Assembly: GCA_018466975.1 (NCBI GenBank)
Contig: CM031554.1
Location: 186,001-250,000, forward strand
Source: Sparassis latifolia
Lineage: Eukaryota; Basidiomycota; Agaricomycetes; Polyporales; Sparassidaceae
Direction of reading: 5' to 3'
DNA length: 64,000 nt
Shown here: positions 34,373 to 46,842 of the stretch, one piece after another
How the letters are laid out: the number at the start of each line of letters is the position of its first letter
Position numbering within the stretch: position 1 is the stretch's first letter
Translations under genes and position numbers: made by a program
The notes under the pieces: model-generated
What the model saw: the letters and a program-made list of their open reading frames with translations, nothing else
Told to the model about the DNA's origin: nothing
Database searches by the model: none

Positions 34373-34609
34373 TTAGAAGCGTCGTGCCAGATGGTTCCAC
34401 GAATACCTGTCGCGGAAGTCAACGAGAAGCACGGCGTCAGCACGGAATTCATGTAAGCGATGTGCGTAGAGCACTCACATGGTACGCTCAGGTGGTCGAT
34501 CCTCGTAATTTCCGACCAATTCCATGAATACGCGCCAGGTATTGTAGAAAGCGGAGACATCGAGACCTTGACGAAGGACCGGTATTTGCGAGTGATTGTT
34601 ATGTAGCAT
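34373..34609 (-). CDS. Small conserved ORF of the repeat family (copy B), C-terminal exons
   Basis: Two exons (34479-34609 and 34373-34406, 72-nt intron) splice exactly to MLHNNHSQIPVLRQGLDVSA, FYNTWRVFMELVGNY, DRPPERTMYSWNHLARRF and stop. The same exon is present in copy A (about 30054-30189), where the second exon is lost at the repeat boundary, and in copy C, where one T is missing and the frame breaks. Upstream exons probably exist, since the ATG used lies directly after a possible acceptor. Family unknown. Confidence 0.45.
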
Positions 34610-34758
34610 CTGTAATATCTGTATAGCCAGAGTGAGCCGTGGACGATGCGTCCATGGGCAACAACGTACGGTTCTGGGCTTTCAAGCAGAGCCAATATTG
34701 GCCTGTGGGTTGTTCTAGCAGCTCAGGCGCCAATTAATGGTGCATTTTCGCGGTTCTT

Positions 34759-35112
34759 ATGTTTATGTTTGGTACAAACCCGATATGGCACTCAATCATC
34801 AGAGATGTGGCTCGGATGGCTATGATACAGGTTCTAATACAATGTATACTATCGGCCCCTAATTCAAACAGGCGCGGCGGTGTGCACGAGAACGGCTCAG
34901 CGAGGAAGAGGGCACCTGCGCAGAAGAGGGCATTACAAGGAAGCCCTCAGAGCATCGAAGTGGGCGAGGAAAAGGGCGGCGATGATGGCACTGGAGCGGA
35001 AGAGAGCAATGGCGTCAACAACGACAATGGTGAGGAGGGCATGGGCAAGGAGGAGGAGGCAGACACGGCGATGGAAGAACTGGCCGATATCGCAGGGATG
35101 ATGGAAATTTGA
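34759..35112 (+). CDS. Conserved 117-aa ORF of the repeat family (copy B)
   Basis: Same length and layout as the copies at 29551-29904 and 48449-48802: hydrophobic start MFMFGTNPIWHSIIRD, basic middle, acidic end AMEELADIAGMMEI. About ten substitutions separate it from A, with no indel. It survives here although the neighbouring KOW gene is gone. Confidence 0.4.
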   Translation: MFMFGTNPIWHSIIRDVARMAMIQVLIQCILSAPNSNRRGGVHENGSARKRAPAQKRALQGSPQSIEVGEEKGGDDGTGAEESNGVNNDNGEEGMGKEEEADTAMEELADIAGMMEI

Positions 35113-36014
35113 AGGCAAGGAAGAAGGCACCCAAATTCTGGACAGCGGCCAGATGGCGCACGCAGTCTATTTGTGCGAGACAAACAGAGGCTGAGAAGCG
35201 GCTCGTGACAAGTGGCCCGTGATGTGTGGCTGCCTTATTTGCGTGGGACAAAGCGACGGGATGCGTCAAAACTCCGCTGGAGGTGGAATGGGCGTTTCTT
35301 TCCTCTTGTTCTCGTTCCACCACCATCTCTCGGCTGTAGCGCTTGTCATTCGCTATGTGGCCTGGAGCCTTTAGTAACGTTGTAGTGTAGTTCGCTCCCT
35401 TTTGTAGTTTCGTTGTTATTTATTCTTGTGGGGTCCTCGTTATCTTTAGCTATAGTATAGGTAGCCAAGCTGCCGGACGGTTTGTTTCATCACCCTTTTG
35501 CGCCGGTTGCATACCAGAGTGGGATACAATCGAATTGCAGCCGATTTGGTTATTGATTACCTTACGCGTAAAAATTTCTGAAGACCCTTGACATTAACGC
35601 ACTGCGCGGTTACAGCCAGATCGCGCCAGGTTGATTGTACACGCTGAGGTTGATAGGCTGACAGGCTGACAATAATGTATGTGCACGATATGGATGAAGG
35701 GCAGTGTAGCTATACTGACATGTTTCTCAATGTATAGGAGAATGCGGCGCTTGTGCATGCTCACGCACAACTGCAGGAGCAGCCGCTACGTCGGAAATCT
35801 TTGCGGATTTGATCATGAAGCAATTGAAAAAACCGCAGCGCGGCCGCCATTTGTCTGAAATTGGTATAGACGTGTTCAGGTGATGTGATGCCTGTGCCTA
35901 TTCATTCCAACGGCTTATTGTCTGGGTCGGTTTTATATCTAGGATGACGTGGAGTGCTTGCTGGTAATGACGCCGATCTGGAGCGTGCTCTCCTCCAGTT
36001 GATCAGTGGTGTAT

Positions 36015-37685
36015 ATGGAGCAACTATCGCAGACCCGAGGAGGAGAGATGGCTTTGGAAAGAACACTGTCTGGTCATTCGAAACCAGTCAATTCTATGCT
36101 TGTCGCCCAGGATGGTAGTCTACTTCTCAGTGCCGGTATGTTGTGTGTTAGTGCATTTCTGGTATTCACTTATGTTGCTTCATTCGCAGGTGACGATGCT
36201 GTGCTGAAGATATGGAGTTTACGATCGAGAGAACAGTGGCAAGAAATTTTTTGCACGTTCCATGGGCCTATTGGGGCTATTGCGTGAGTTGATCTGGGGG
36301 GCGGATTGGATCGAGCCTTCGTGTTCGGTTGTGGCGATGGGTCAATACATTTGTATGTGCGAGATGATGTGACTGTAAGCTATTCATGAAGTGTCTTTTC
36401 ATCTGTTTCATCCGTTAGCAGGATGTCTTTCTTTTTCGTTCGCTTGTGTGCACTCACGAGAGATACGTGGAGGATATTCGATTCGATCCCAGCCATGGTC
36501 GACTAGTCACTATTGGACAAGGAGCAGTTCAAGTGTGGAGGTTTGAATCGGAAGGTATGTGGTACGATGTCATTCCAATGTCGTGCATTTTGACGGTGTG
36601 CACAGGTTCGATATCTGCTGTATGGGCAACGAAGCCTCGTAAGGATTACATGGCTCGAGCAGTGCACTTCTGTGATGAAGGTGCAAGCGTTGTAGTTTTT
36701 TATGTGGAATCACATGAGATGTAAGTCACGCTATTGCTTTTCAGGGAACGTATAATGATTGCAGTTAGTTGCTGCTACTGCATAGAGCCGTTCGGATTAA
36801 AGTGGTCGAAGATCTTGCCCACTCGAATGTGAGTCTTAGTCCTCTGTTGGAGCATGGATTTAATACTTCATCAACAGCGGATATGCCGATTTATCCATCG
36901 ACGGAAGAAGTCTCTGGGTGACTAACCTATGTGATGGGCTCGACCAGTATCGATTTCCGTCTATGGAGCATGTTTGCAGTTATCCCTACTGGATCGTGAA
37001 CAATTATCCTGTGCATGTCATAATACATGAATCGTCGGTTGTGGTAGGCGGCGATGACGGTGTCGTACGGATTTTCGACACAATGAACTATCACAACGTT
37101 GAGACGCTGCACCATGGTGCAGGTATGGCTTATTTTATTTTCATTGACATGTGATGTTAATCTGACGTTAGCAGGGCAATTGGTACAGGTAGTAACAGTG
37201 AGTGGCATTGGGGAGGCATGAGGCTGCACTCATACTTGCAAAGGCTTATAGCACGGAGAGTGAATTCAAGGTAGTGACAGCTTCTTCCGGTGAGGGTTCA
37301 TGCTGTATCAAGATATGGCAGCGGAAGCAGGTGAGCTGTGCTGATTATCTCTAGCGGGCTCCGCCAACAACATCATTATTCACAGAAGGTCGCTCATCGT
37401 CGAGATGAGGCGCGAAGGCGTCAGACTGATGTCGGACTCGCATGGTGGCACCTCGTAATCACGGTCATCCTCACGATTGTGGTTGTCAATGCAGCTAATT
37501 CTGTGAACTGGGAAGCTGTCACGGGTAGCATGTTTGACCAAGTCAGGTCGAAGTCGCAACTGGGAGCGTCTGTAGTGCCGACGAGCGCATTTAGCGGGGG
37601 GGCAACATCAGTAGTAAATTGCGATTGGTTAGATGCAGTGTGTGAAGACGAGGATGATGACAGAGACGGTGATGATGACATGTAA
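36015..37685 (+). pseudogene. WD40-repeat protein with C-terminal transmembrane helix, nonsense-mutated
   Basis: WD40 blades are scaffolds for protein interaction. Reading MEQLSQTRGGEMALE, the protein has blades such as LSGHSKPVNSMLVAQDGSLL with DDAVLKIWSLRS, GRLVTIGQGAVQVW, YADLSIDGRSLWVTNL and SSVVVGGDDGVVRIFD. After an intron near 37331 a tail with KVAHRRDEARRRQ and the membrane helix WWHLVITVILTIVVV follows, ending in an acidic DDDRDGDDDM. At 36285-36287 a TGA stands where relatives have Trp; the frame then continues with VDLGGGLDRAFVFGCGDGSI, so this is a nonsense codon rather than an intron. A second frame problem lies near 37200-37220, before AALILAKAYSTESEF. It lies tail-to-tail with the Tnp2 gene. 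Confidence 0.72.
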
Positions 37686-37878
37686 TATTTGTAGCAGTGT
37701 CAAGTAGAATCACTCAAAGTGGATAGCGTGGAATGTATAGCATAATCATGAAAGTGCTATTCATAGGATGTTCACTGACGTGAAAGCATACCGCTTCCCG
37801 TCCCAAGTGGTTCAAAATCGGGCGATCCTGTCTGCACTGCATCACCTCAATACTCCTGTGACCAGTGCATATGGTACG

Positions 37879-40800
37879 TCAGCCTTCAGTTACGTGCTGT
37901 AGATGCTGAGTTACCTTCTGCAGGGACTTGAACACATAGGTTTCCGTTGACCATTCCATCCGGATCGCGTGGTCAACACGTTCTGATGCTGAGATGATGC
38001 TGACTTCCTCGGTACACGTTTTACTCCAGATACTTGCTCCAAAGTCTGGATATGCATGGAAAGGATCGAGCACGGAATCTGGCAAAGGTAAGTACTGGTG
38101 AATGGCCAGAAATGCGTGCTGAGAATCTTTCTTGTTATCATCATCTTCATTGTGACCGACGACCGAAAATATCTGCCGGATGACACCTGGTACTGGCGGC
38201 GCCGTGGGAGACGTTTGGAAGAACACGAGACTGTTCTTCTCGTTAGAGTGGACAGTCGAATATCGCGTGCCGCGGATTGTGAGATGGCCATGAAGCAAGC
38301 AATGTCGGGTGAGTCGCCAGCCTGGGACCAGAATGTTCAGTTCTGCTGATCGGGCCGTGAGGACATCGTAAAATTTGCGTTCCAATCGGCGGACACTAGT
38401 CCAGTCAACAGTTGCACCGGTGTCTGGCGAAGGGCCGTCAAGAATTTGTTCGCCCAAGGTACGGATGTCCGTCATCAATGTGCCTCGCTGATCGCCTCTG
38501 AAGCATGACTGGATGATGGGTGCGCAGTCCTTCAGAACTTTCGGGCAGTCATCCCGCTTCAGAACTTTCGGGCAGTCATCCCGCTTCAGAAATGCCTTGA
38601 CCAGAAAGATTCAAGCATAGTCTTCTCGAATTGCCCTGCCAAACAAGTGAGTGGATATCTTATACAATTAAGAGGACAAATGCTCACCCTGCTTGTAGTT
38701 TGTATTCACTTGCTGCAACACTCCGATGAGGCGCTCGAAGGGGAACATCCACCAGCCATGGACTGGACCGAAGCGCATGAGGAAGTCACCGAGGTGAAGT
38801 GCATTGTGGTGATTGGGCACCAGGGTGAGCCCGGGCTTGAGCTCCAGAATGTCGGAGAGGTAAGCGTGCATATGGATTGTATATCTGGTGCGATGATTTT
38901 CTGTAGTCCGATATGAAGTGGCTTGACGAACTGCACAGGCCAGCTGCATCGTGCAGTGAGCGAGATCATGACGGTGCTTAGACTCGTCTGATAAGTTGTC
39001 CAGTCGTTCGCAGTGCCAATGCTTCATGAGCGAGACAGGTAATTCGAATTCTATTGCAGCTTTCCAGTGATCGGCTTTGAGCTTGCCTTGGCCTTTCGTA
39101 CCCATGTTCGCAGGTGGTCCAACGGAATAAACGGGGCGGGATGTCTTGGCAATGTCAGCCTGTATGTGTTTGAGATCTCGTTTGCGAAAAGCCCGTATTG
39201 ACAAGCTGTCCACTTCATCCTGTCTGTCTGCAAGCTTCGCTGTGGCTGCATGTTCAGCTGCACATTCTGCTGTGTACGCTTCTCCGATCAGAGTCTGAGG
39301 TGCAAGCTCTGCAGTATCGGGGGTGCTTGTCAGTGGGGCGCAGTCTGTAGCAGAAGCAGAAGGGCGAATCCAAACAGCAATGGTCGCATGCGTCTGTGTG
39401 TAACCCGTTTGCCGAGTCTGATGTGAGATCAGTGTTACCATTCGAGCTCAATGTGAGTGCATACCAACACATCGGCGAGCACCGATTTTTTCATCTCGTG
39501 AACAGGGCGAGGTAACCGGAAGCCGAGCTCCCCGCACATGTGTCCCAGGGTGACTTTATTGAAGCGCAACAACAAGCGAGGCTCGGGGTCCTTCAGCAGG
39601 AGGCGTTGAAGGCTGATCAAGTTGTTCTCCTTGATTTTGCGCGAGTTTCCAGCATCCTCACGGTCCCCTATAGGTACGTCCATTCCAATCACTTTTCTGC
39701 TGTGGAACTGGGTTACTCCGAGAAAGATGTTATGCATCCCGTCGATGACTATGCGCCGAACGGGATCCCAATACGGTAGGCAATTAAGTTCGGACCATCG
39801 AACGCCAAACTCCTTAAAAATGCGTTTTTGCTCTTCCTGCGTGTCAGCGTCGCGCCAGCGGACAGCGGCTTCCAAGATCTCTTCAGCCGTTTTCATCTTC
39901 CAAGTCATCATGTCAATGTTATTGATACTCTGCTTCTTCAAATGGCACTGCGAGCAAAAGCATCCTGCGCTATGGCTGGCTAATCTGCCAACCTTACGAG
40001 ATCCTGGCAAGTCAGTGATGACGAGGGCGAGCGCTGAGCATACACGGCGACCACGAGGATAGTCGTAAGTTCTGTTGTACCAAATGCCGCGCTCCCAGGA
40101 GACTAACAGTTGGTCGACCAGCGGGCGGAGGAAGTGATTAGTGCGCTTGAGCTTGGGCTCCTTGGGTCCGGGAATAATGCCCGTGAGATATAGATTATCG
40201 GTTTTGTATCGCATGCTCGGCGGAAGGTATAAACATGACATAGCCATCGACCCCATCGAAATCGACAACCCTGCGATTTTGTTGAGATATGGGTTGAACC
40301 AGTCCACCGAAAGGGCCCAAAGTAAGCGTAACTCACCCTCAGCTACATCGGCGAAGGGTTTTCCGTCCGGTCCCTGCATGTCGGCGACGGCAGATCCATC
40401 GGTGATGTCGCGTAGATTGTAGCGATCTCGTATTGCCTTCCCCTGTCGGAGGATCTCCTCCATCCCCGGTCGGCTGATAAGCCCACCCACAAATGCATGG
40501 AAGTCTTGAACGACAAAAGGGCGTATAGGAGAGCGAACGCTTTCGCTGTCCAGAATGCGAGTAGTCGTCAATCGTGAGTTGCAAGGTTTGCTGCGTGGGC
40601 CGCTGCGATGCTGACAACGACTCGGATAAACAGGTATATCGTCTTGATATGAAGGCGCATATGTGCAGCAGCATGACGGACAAGTTGCGTAAACTATGAC
40701 AACAGCCTCCAAATTGAAGGCTTTCCGCACGCCACAAATGTCACGGGGGAAATGATCTAAAATCTGCTCCTCATGGTAGGATAATGACCGTGTGCCTTGG

Positions 40801-41692
40801 CGCAGCGCAGTGTCCAGCAAAACCTTCAACATCTGCAATGCGAAGTTACAAGTCGTTCACGGCACCTGACCGAGCAGCTTCAGGATCAGTACTATGAACA
40901 CCGCCAAGAGCAGAAGGGGATCTCCGCGCTGCAGCGGGTGGTCGAAATAGTGACCTAACGTCGGTGAGTGATACTGGCTTGAGTGAGCAAGAGAGACCAC
41001 TAACTTGTGGTGATCGCATCTGGCGGTGCTGCAGGGCCCTTCACCTTTTCAATCCATTCTTGCATGTCTGAAATGTTCGAGGTGAGCCATTCTAACATTG
41101 CATCGCGCAAAATGATCGTTGATTGGTCGCGCAATGTCAACTTCTCTAGCTTGGCGCAGGTTTCCTGAAACCAAGCCAGCTCCTTGCACAGTGTAGTGCA
41201 GGCAGCCGCAGCAGCTTTGCTGTCTTGGGGGGCCACAATACCCTCATCTTTTACACGCGAAGTGCTCAAGAAACGGTCTCGGATCTTGTAATCGACAATC
41301 CAGAGCCCAGGTAGGGAAGTGAGCGGGGGTGGAATGGGTGGAAGGGGGGACACTGTAGGCTGGGAGGGGGGCACTGTTGAAGATGGGTGCCAGGCCGGTG
41401 GTGGGGGCGGTGGCGGCAGTGCAGACTCTGCGGTAGGTTCATCCGTGAGTGCGTCCTTCAAAGTTAATTCAAAGATCCGGTCTGCTAGTTCGTCACCTTC
41501 GAGCACAGAAGACATCTGGTACTCTTGGAAGTAAATATTTCTTATGTGTTTTTGTTAATTGCTTACCTTCTTGCGTCTTCCGTCTGCTCTCTGATGTGCA
41601 CGGAGCATATTCCAATCTCTAAACTGACCCTGACAGTTGAACGTTTTGCAGTAGCACGGCCGTGCTCGGCCTGCACCCTTCATCGCGGGCAT
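37879..41692 (-). pseudogene. Tnp2-type (CACTA-like) transposase, frameshifted
   Basis: The transposase of a cut-and-paste DNA element. The N-terminus MPAMKGAGRARPCYCKTFNC holds a short Cys-rich motif and splices into a proline-rich linker. The core has VVQDFHAFVGGLISRPG, LSVDWFNPYLNKIAGLSISM, LYLTGIIPGPKEPKLKRTNH, GCFCSQCHLKK and PYWDPVRRIVIDGMHNIFLG, the conserved order of fungal Tnp2 proteins (acidic residues in SVDWF and VIDGMHN). The C-terminal domain contains PNHHNALHLGDFLMRFGPVH, GWWMFPFERLIG and, in the last exon, a RQIFSVVGHN segment. Near 38595 the frame breaks: SFWSRHF meets a TGA while LKRDDCPKVLK follows one base out of phase. It is therefore probably inactive. No terminal CACTA repeats could be placed. 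Confidence 0.88.
38530..38583. repeat. 27-bp tandem duplication inside the transposase
   Basis: The 27-bp unit starting CTTCAGAACTTTCGGGCAGT occurs twice without change. On the coding strand it duplicates nine codons (KRDDCPKVL) in frame. It lies next to the frameshift near 38595, suggesting a local slippage event. Confidence 0.85.
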
Positions 41693-42124
41693 GGGATCAG
41701 GGCTGGATCACTAAGGGGCAGATGCTCGTGATATTTATAGACACGTGTTTATAGACAGGCAGCAAATTTAGCGTAAGTTTTACATGATTGCATTGTGATA
41801 TGAAAATCGCTAATCTCGTTACATCCATTGTTCACGGAGCGGCTGAGAAGGTCGAATAGACATGCGAACTTCCGATAAGTTCCCCATTGTTGCGTTGTAG
41901 TTTGACAGTCGCTGGTCACAAGGCACAGTGTTGTGGTGCGAGATATGAGCAGGCGAACGTGAGAGGACGGGCAAGTCACCTGCGATGTCACAGCCTTCCA
42001 GTGTGCTCACTGCCGACAAGAACGGCTGGTATAGGCCAGCCGTCAATACAGACGCAGGAGTCCAGTCAACTTTGTGAGTGTAGTCGCATATCGCGTGGGT
42101 ACGTTGGCTTACATTCACGATAGT

Positions 42125-43843
42125 ATGGCTCTGCGGAATGACTTGGCAGAGGAATTCACCGTAGGTAAGAATATTTCTCTTCTACGACCTTGTCGAACTT
42201 AACGCTGTTCGCCCCTGGTGTAGAGAGAATGCTCTGTCCCCATCCTACAATTCCCAGGTCGTTCATAGATTCTCGCGAGGGACTCGCCGCCAGCACTCAT
42301 ATGGACGAAGTGCAGCCTGCTCCCCTTCAGGTGGACAAGGCACAAGGCGCTCCTCCTGGCTTGGATGGTTCAGTCCCTCAGCTAGGGTCTGTCAGTCCTA
42401 AATCCCTGCCTTTGCTTGCCCCTACGCATCACATTGAGCCGCAGCAACCTACTCCGCCCCCTGTGAACATTGGAGGAATGGCAAAGGAATCCCTGGCACC
42501 TGCGCTGACAGTTGAGGTCACAGCCATGCAACAGCTGGTCAAATTTATCGGCCTCGCTGTCGATCAATCGGTGCAGAAGGCACTTTCCAACTTCACTCCG
42601 GTACTCGAACGCCAGAACGAGATCATTAGGCAGTTGGCCCCTCTGGCTACGCTTTTACCGTCGGCGCGGGCATCGACGTCTGCCAAGAACGAAGGGTGGT
42701 CCACTGTCTCCCACTCCATGCCGAATGGTGAATATGATGGCGGAGAGGAGGATAATGACGATTGCGACAATGCGCCGATCTTGCGTGTCAAGCGCTCCAG
42801 AGGAGAATGTGATAACGTCTTTCATGTGAGTAGCACGCTTATAGCTTATTCTCATTCTGAATTAACCTACAGGATCGCTTTCGAGAATACCTGAAGGTGA
42901 AAGGTCTTCTACCGAAGGCTCGAGACAGCCCCCTCTCTCCGGTCCCGAAGCCGGAAATCATGCAAGCATGGCACGATGGCGAGGGGGATGGTCCCGATGT
43001 CGCCGCTCCCCTGATCGAGTGGTCGTTGCTGCTGAGTTCTGCATGGAACAAGGAGGTGATCCACATCGTCACTGAGGAGTTTCTCAAGCAGGTAGCAGGA
43101 GACGAGCACCCACCGCTTGTGTCCGATCCAGCATGGACAATCACGACGGCATCACAGTGTTGCCTGCACAAGCTGCAGAATGGGCCTCATAAGCGATTCA
43201 CAGAAGTGGAATTAATGGAGGACGAAGAAGTGGAGTCAGCGAGGAACACTGCGAAGAAGCAACGTAGGAAGAACAGTCGCAGGGAGACGGTACGTCATCT
43301 CAGTCTTTGATTTCGATTTGACTTATATATATTTGAAGGTGTATAAACGGCACAGTGACATCATCGAGGTCAACCTTCAAGACAATCCGGCAATCTGGGG
43401 AAAAGTCAAGATTATCCACATGGCCTTAGGTCAAGGAGGCATGAGTTCGGATGAGACCGATGGCGAGTATACTCGTCGCAACGACAAGAAAGTTCGACGT
43501 GTTTGCTTGCCATGGCGCCATCCCTCTCTTGCTGCGTTTTACAGGAACGTCGATTCTTATGAGGATGTGCACCCACTTCATCTCACGGAACAAGGCAATT
43601 ACTCGCTGTCTCGCATCTTTGAAGCAAATGCGTCGTCATCGTCCAAGAGAAAGCCGATCACGCAGTTGCTGAAGAAATTCTACAACCCCGACTGGATGAA
43701 GACTATCACTCGTGCTCAGCACAGTACCCTACGGTTCAAACTGGCATTCGAAATACCTGACCTCGTAAGAAGCGTCTTTGTGTGTCGTCATTTGCTGGCT
43801 CACGTGTGAACCATAGCCAGAATTCGCGGCGAGGAGAAACTAA
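42125..43843 (+). CDS. Large TE-associated protein of unknown function
   Basis: Five exons splice cleanly. MALRNDLAEEFTV joins to ERMLCPHPTIPRSFIDSREG, a proline-rich region (EPQQPTPPPVNIGGM) and a helical stretch AMQQLVKFIGLAVDQSV. Next come an acidic patch and RVKRSRGECDNVFHDRFREY. The third exon has VSDPAWTITTASQCCLHKLQ and RKNSRRET; the fourth has GQGGMSSDETDGEY followed by RRVCLPWRHPSLAAFYRNVD. The last exon ends PEFAARRN. The SSDETD ... LPWRHP pattern is one I recall from repeated hypothetical proteins of Agaricomycetes near transposons; no enzymatic motif is visible. It is divergent from the Tnp2 gene across 430 bp and could belong to the same element. Confidence 0.72.
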
Positions 43844-44351
43844 TGATACGGACTTAGGCAAATTACCTTCCACGGTGATCGCGGATGCGCTGACAGATCA
43901 CATCGGTTGTAGTAATTGATCGAAATACTATTGTCATGTGTAGCTCCGTGCAGAGAATTCTGAGTTCTGAAGCTTCCCGAGCTGCCAAGCTGATCCGACG
44001 GTCAATGATTCTGCGCGCATCGCCATCTCATTATCCCTTATCGGTCCCATCCAGATATGCAGCGTTATTGTTCTCGTCATTGGCTGAAACACGATGGTGG
44101 ATCCCCAGGTGAGCTGATGCACCTGTTCACATGCTCTGTTCGTGAACTAATCATTCGGTGCCACCATGGGCACTGCTGGACCGGTTGTGCATTGTCCGCG
44201 GTGAATCAATGGTAAGTCTTCCATTGTCCGCTTCAGATCTCCATTGTTCTCACTGCTTCGTCACTCACCCCGCTGAAGTCTCGGATGCGCTATGTGCTGG
44301 TCGCTCTCGAGCATATTTAACTTTGAAAGAATCTCCATCCCACACTGTCCC

Positions 44352-46495
44352 ATGGGCTCGAATTATAGCACGCTTCGCTCCAGTTCCCCAAGCATACTTG
44401 GGAAACGGTCTACTCTCGATGATGCTCTTGATGCACCGCCAGCGAAAAGGCTCATGTCAGAAGTAAGCTTTCTGCATCCTCTGACCTGCAAGCACATATA
44501 CCAATGATCACAGTTCTTGCGTGCCTTGAACCGTTGCACAAAGCAACAGCGCTGTGGATTTGTCGAAGATGCCCAGGTACGAGTTCTATGCTTTTCATGC
44601 CGGTAGTGTACTCATTGTTTAACCTTTAGGTTTTGTCCAAGCGTCGCCATGAGGAGGACGATTCGCAGCGTCACAAGAAACTTAAAGAAGACAATTCCAA
44701 TTCACAGACTGATAAGAGGGTTGTTGTGCATGCGGTACGGTCTGCATCATGCAGTCAGTATTCAGACTGACACACTTTCTCAGACACATCGTCCAGTCAA
44801 TTCAAAGCACGTATTTCCCTTTTTGATGCTCCCGGTTGAGCTAGGCAATATCATTCTCCATATTTTGGCGAACGATCGTGACACGTTATACACACTTTCA
44901 CTTGTGTCTGGGCTTCTCCGAGTCTACGTACTGCCGCTCTATCTAAAGGCCGCAGGCTTCATTGATTCCTCGAACAATGTCAGTCCAGTCATAACTTATG
45001 AGCACACATGGCCCGTCATCATGTGGCACGACATGCAAGGCCTTCCTACTCCCCCATCTATGTGGATCCGTATCATCGCAAATGCAGCAATGGCCAAACG
45101 CCAGCTTTACGGGTTGGCGGGATTCTTCATCTCGAGTCATACCCAGCTCGCTATATCCAACATTGTCATCGAGCTCCACAACGTGCAGCTCGCTCTAGCC
45201 ACATGCAAGTTCCTACAGACCGTGGCCTCGTCAGGGGTGTCGCACCTATGTCTGAAGTCGTGCTTGTCTAGCAATCTTTGAGCTATCGAGTCTCCTGAAG
45301 ACATCCCTGTCGTCAACTCCGGTCTATTTTATCCTCGTCTGCAGAAGATGCAGGTCAAATCTGCCGTATTCTTCTCCGCGGAGTACATTAGTTGGACGGT
45401 TCACACCCTCAACAGCGCAGCGCTCACTGCGCTCAATCTCCAGCTCGACAACAGAGGTTCACCATCATGGCATCTTATTTTACCTCACCTCCACATGGAG
45501 CATCTGGAAACCCTCTACATCGATGGTGCGCTACCCATCAACACAATTTTCCGTTTCCTCCTTCATCATCCCAGCATACGTGAGCTCCGGATTGGTCACT
45601 TTACTCGCCCTGGTTTCCTCCCCTACGCCGCCCGTCCACCTAATATGGACCACCTCGAAGTCCTCGCGGGTTCTCATGACTACATAATCCCCTTACTTGC
45701 GCGGGGTCTTCCTGCACTGCAGCGTCTTGCGGTCATACCGGATCATCCTTCCGCGATTGGCCTATTTCTCGATTCCGAGCTCCGAGGGGTGATAAACAGT
45801 GCTCGACGCTGTACGCGTCTCCAAGAGCTCGACATCGCCCTTCCCTGTGGTTACATCGCACAGCCAGAATCCGACTCGTTCTTCATTGTAGACGACCCAC
45901 AACACCTTCGCACGGAACGCGGTCTTTCGAACGTGCGCACGATCACCATCCGCGCTACATGGGACGCAGACAAATTTACCTTATCTTCAACTCATCTGAG
46001 TGTTCTTGTAAGTTGCCCATTTCATTCGTTGCTTCGCCGCCATTCACATCAGCACAGAACAGCTTACCGGGGTGGCTAGATCTCTTTCCTTCAGTACGAC
46101 ACTTGCGTATAGTCGAGGGGCGCAGCGTCAACTTAGATGCCAATCGACGTGCACAAGTCACTCAATTGTATCGTGCTTGTCCTTACCTAGAAGATATATC
46201 GATGTATGCGGGGATAGGCGCCTGGCGGAGTGTTGGAAGCGCGAGATCTGATGTATTTCCATGTCATGTATGTGTAAAGAAGTCAATGCCATTGAGCTTG
46301 CCGACGATTGTCTTGCGAGATCAGCCTCCAACCTTAAGACTTTCCACAACTTCCGAAGGTCATTTCAGGCACAGTAAACAAAAGTACAACAAACGTGGCC
46401 GACAATCATACAGAACCCCCGCGGAATGCCCCACACCCGACTGCCTCCCAGTAACCTTGTGCACATCTGATCAGTCAGGTTATCTACCGATATAA
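44352..46495 (+). pseudogene. F-box/LRR-like protein with an in-frame stop
   Basis: F-box proteins select targets for SCF ubiquitin ligases. Exons give MGSNYSTLRSSSPSILGKRS, FLRALNRCTKQQRCGF and VLSKRRHEEDDSQRHKK, then the F-box-like HVFPFLMLPVELGNIILHIL with LYTLSLVSGLLRVYVLPLYL. A leucine-rich segment follows (LHMEHLETLYIDGAL, HPSIRELRIGHFTRPG, ARRCTRLQELDIAL, WLDLFPSVRHLRIVEG). At 45279-45281 a TGA interrupts the frame between SCLSSNL and AIESPEDIP with no intron signals, so it is a nonsense codon. The 3' end after about 46290 overlaps the start of repeat copy C; the stop at 46495 may not be original. Confidence 0.72.
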
Positions 46496-46518
46496 ATCAC
46501 TTATCTTAAGGACTTACG

Positions 46519-46842
46519 TTAGACCGCCTCAGTAACATTGGAGAAGGGCGGCGCGGAGGAGGGCGGCGCGGCGGAGGGCGGCGCGGTGGAGGGCGACACG
46601 GTGGAGGGCGGCGCAGAGGGCGATACCCCTCCGGTGTTGATACTAAGGGCCGCACGAATGATCTCCACGGCCCACTGCACCTTCAGCGCGATAGCCTCAG
46701 TCTGACTTACGTCGGTGCTAAGGGCCCGAATCTGGTTCTGTAAGTCACTGATGGAGGGTGCTGAGGCCACAGCAGTGCAAAGAATGTTAATATCGATTCA
46801 CGTCAAAATGTATAATCATCACTTACGACCACGATTAGCCAT
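46519..46842 (-). CDS. Small coiled-coil protein with proline-rich tail (copy C)
   Basis: Exon 1 encodes MANRG; after an 88-nt intron comes PPSISDLQNQIRALSTDVSQ and a helix up to VEIIRAALSIN, then SAPPSTVSPSTAPPSAAPP, a tail built from short repeats, ending SNVTEAV. A TATATATA box at about 46933-46940 and a CCA-triplet run precede the start, as in the paralogue at 32902-33175. Function unknown; about 89 residues. Confidence 0.5.

Larger units (their letters stand above)
32690..35805 (+). mobile_element. Repeat family copy B, truncated
   Basis: This aligns with the left half of copy C (46.3-49.5 kb): two small coiled-coil genes on the minus strand, a small conserved gene, the 117-aa ORF and the spacer that follows. 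Homology ends inside the spacer at about 35805, just after GCAGCCGCTAC, so the KOW gene is missing. Divergence from C is greater on the left than near the 117-aa ORF. Confidence 0.72.

Noticed and set aside
37879..43843. CACTA termini of the Tnp2 element
   Set aside because: I looked for CACTA-type inverted ends around 35.8-36.0 and 41.8-44.0 kb and could not find a matching pair with a 3-bp target duplication, so no element boundary is claimed.
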